DNA from: Thioalkalivibrio sp. ALMg11
Lineage (GTDB): Bacteria; Pseudomonadota; Gammaproteobacteria; Ectothiorhodospirales; Ectothiorhodospiraceae
Length of the DNA: 64,000 bases
Reading direction: 5' to 3'
Assembly: GCF_000377905.1 (NCBI RefSeq)
Contig: NZ_KB898872.1
Location: 223,884 to 287,883 of the forward strand
Numbering within the stretch: the first letter of the stretch is position 1; each line of letters starts with the position of its first letter. Both the position numbers and the translations under genes were made by a program. The notes beneath the pieces were generated by a model, which was given only the letters and a program-made list of their open reading frames with translations, was not told where the DNA came from and ran no database searches. Below, in pieces: positions 63,372 to 64,000 of the stretch.

Positions 63372-64000
63372 TCAATCCTGCCATACCACGCGATTGCGCC
63401 CCGAGTGCTTGGCCCGGTACATCGCATCGTCCGCACGCTTGATCCAGTCCTTGATCGCCTCGCCGCGACGGCACTCCGCCACGCCCAGACTGATCGTCAC
63501 CTGCCCGACCCGGGGCAGATCCAGCGCGGCCACCTGCCGGCGCAGGTCCTCGGCCAGGCAGCAGGCATCTTCGGCGCCGGTACTGGGCAGCATGACCATG
63601 AATTCCTCGCCGCCCCAGCGGCCCAGCACATCGGACTGGCGCAGGCGTTCGCCGGCCGCCGCCACCACCCGGCGCAGGACCTCGTCCCCGATGTCGTGGC
63701 CATGGGTGTCGTTGATCCGCTTGAAGTGGTCCAGGTCCAGCATCACCAGCGAGCAGGAGTCCGCATAGCGCTCCGCCCGCCGGGCCTCCTGCTCCAGCAA
63801 GGCCTCGAAATGGCCCCGATTGGCGGCATCGGTCAGCGTGTCGTAGAAAGCCTGATATTCCAGCGCAGCCTCGAGCTCTTTCTGCCGCGAGATGTCGTGG
63901 AACATGGCGATGTAGTACTCGATCGCCCCGTTGGAATCACGGATCGCGGTCACGATCTCGTGCAGGGGGAAGATCTGGCCATCCTTGCGCCGGTTCCACA
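63372..64000 (-). CDS. PAS-GGDEF diguanylate cyclase, C-terminal part
   Basis: The gene runs in from beyond the right edge. The visible part begins WNRRKDGQIFPLHEIVTAIR, the end of a PAS domain, with PAC FHDISRQKELE. A full GGDEF domain follows: YDTLTDAANRGHFEAL, LDLDHFKRINDTHGHDIGDE and RWGGEEFMVML. The active-site GGEEF is intact, and an inhibitory-site RxxD is not obvious. It ends AKHSGRNRVVWQD, just before the next cyclase. Confidence 0.9.
   Translation of the reverse strand, partial: WNRRKDGQIFPLHEIVTAIRDSNGAIEYYIAMFHDISRQKELEAALEYQAFYDTLTDAANRGHFEALLEQEARRAERYADSCSLVMLDLDHFKRINDTHGHDIGDEVLRRVVAAAGERLRQSDVLGRWGGEEFMVMLPSTGAEDACCLAEDLRRQVAALDLPRVGQVTISLGVAECRRGEAIKDWIKRADDAMYRAKHSGRNRVVWQD

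Overview
The window reads as chromosomal DNA of a high-GC gammaproteobacterium. Several features suggest an autotroph of the Ectothiorhodospiraceae / Thioalkalivibrio type: an SbtA bicarbonate transporter with its PII-like partner, a CbbY-like phosphatase, glycolate salvage genes and a TAXI-type TRAP transporter, alongside typical gammaproteobacterial blocks (dksA-gluQ, lgt-thyA-folA, rib-nusB-thiL-pgpA). This assignment is an inference from gene content; there is no rRNA here to settle it. Coding density is high. I saw no tRNA, rRNA, CRISPR array, prophage or intact transposase gene.

Layout. 0-9.6 kb: a membrane sulfatase-like enzyme and cytochrome b561 (minus strand), a MITE-like repeat, a YigB-like HAD phosphatase, an SbcCD-like nuclease/ATPase pair (YhaO/YhaN type), two tiny Lys-rich proteins and a RIO kinase. 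9.8-17.1 kb (minus): exbB-exbD, a KdtA-like protein, lpxK, a Trm112-like protein and kdsB (envelope assembly), and the tightly coupled cysM, PolB-like exonuclease and rlmD. 17.4-26.1 kb: marC, a CbbY-like phosphatase, dksA-gluQ, a CbrA/CbrB-like two-component system split by a repeat element, and thpR. 26.1-30 kb: a Pro/Gly/Gln-rich secreted protein, sbtA-sbtB, a quinone-reductase-like flavoprotein and a decayed CodB-family permease. 30.2-38.2 kb (minus): glyA, nrdR, ribD, ribE, ribBX, ribH, nusB, thiL, pgpA. 38.4-47.7 kb: a transglutaminase, then a TAXI TRAP transporter, a DUF302 protein, glcE, glcF, an aminotransferase and an unknown small protein. 47.9-51.2 kb (minus): PAP2 phosphatase, glycosyltransferase and olsA/olsB-like acyltransferases. 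51.4-64 kb: rhodanese, a DUF255 protein, lgt-thyA-folA, divergent znuCB / znuA, dgkA and two diguanylate cyclases, the last cut by the window edge.

How the genes work together. The clearest metabolic theme is carbon: bicarbonate uptake (SbtA/SbtB), glycolate oxidation (GlcE/GlcF), glyoxylate transamination and GlyA together resemble a C2 salvage route that would support Calvin-cycle CO2 fixation. A second theme is the envelope: Kdo/lipid A genes, ornithine-lipid-type acyltransferases next to a GT4 glycosyltransferase, Lgt and DgkA. Riboflavin synthesis is almost complete, but the GTP cyclohydrolase II half of the RibB protein is degenerate (RibBX type).

The most unusual non-coding content is a family of CTAG-ended, terminal-inverted-repeat elements. 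There are two long copies, one carrying a second inverted-repeat element inside it and supplying the stop codon of a sensor kinase. Three apparent remnants of single ends also occur, one inside the permease pseudogene. At least four other palindromic intergenic repeat families are present.
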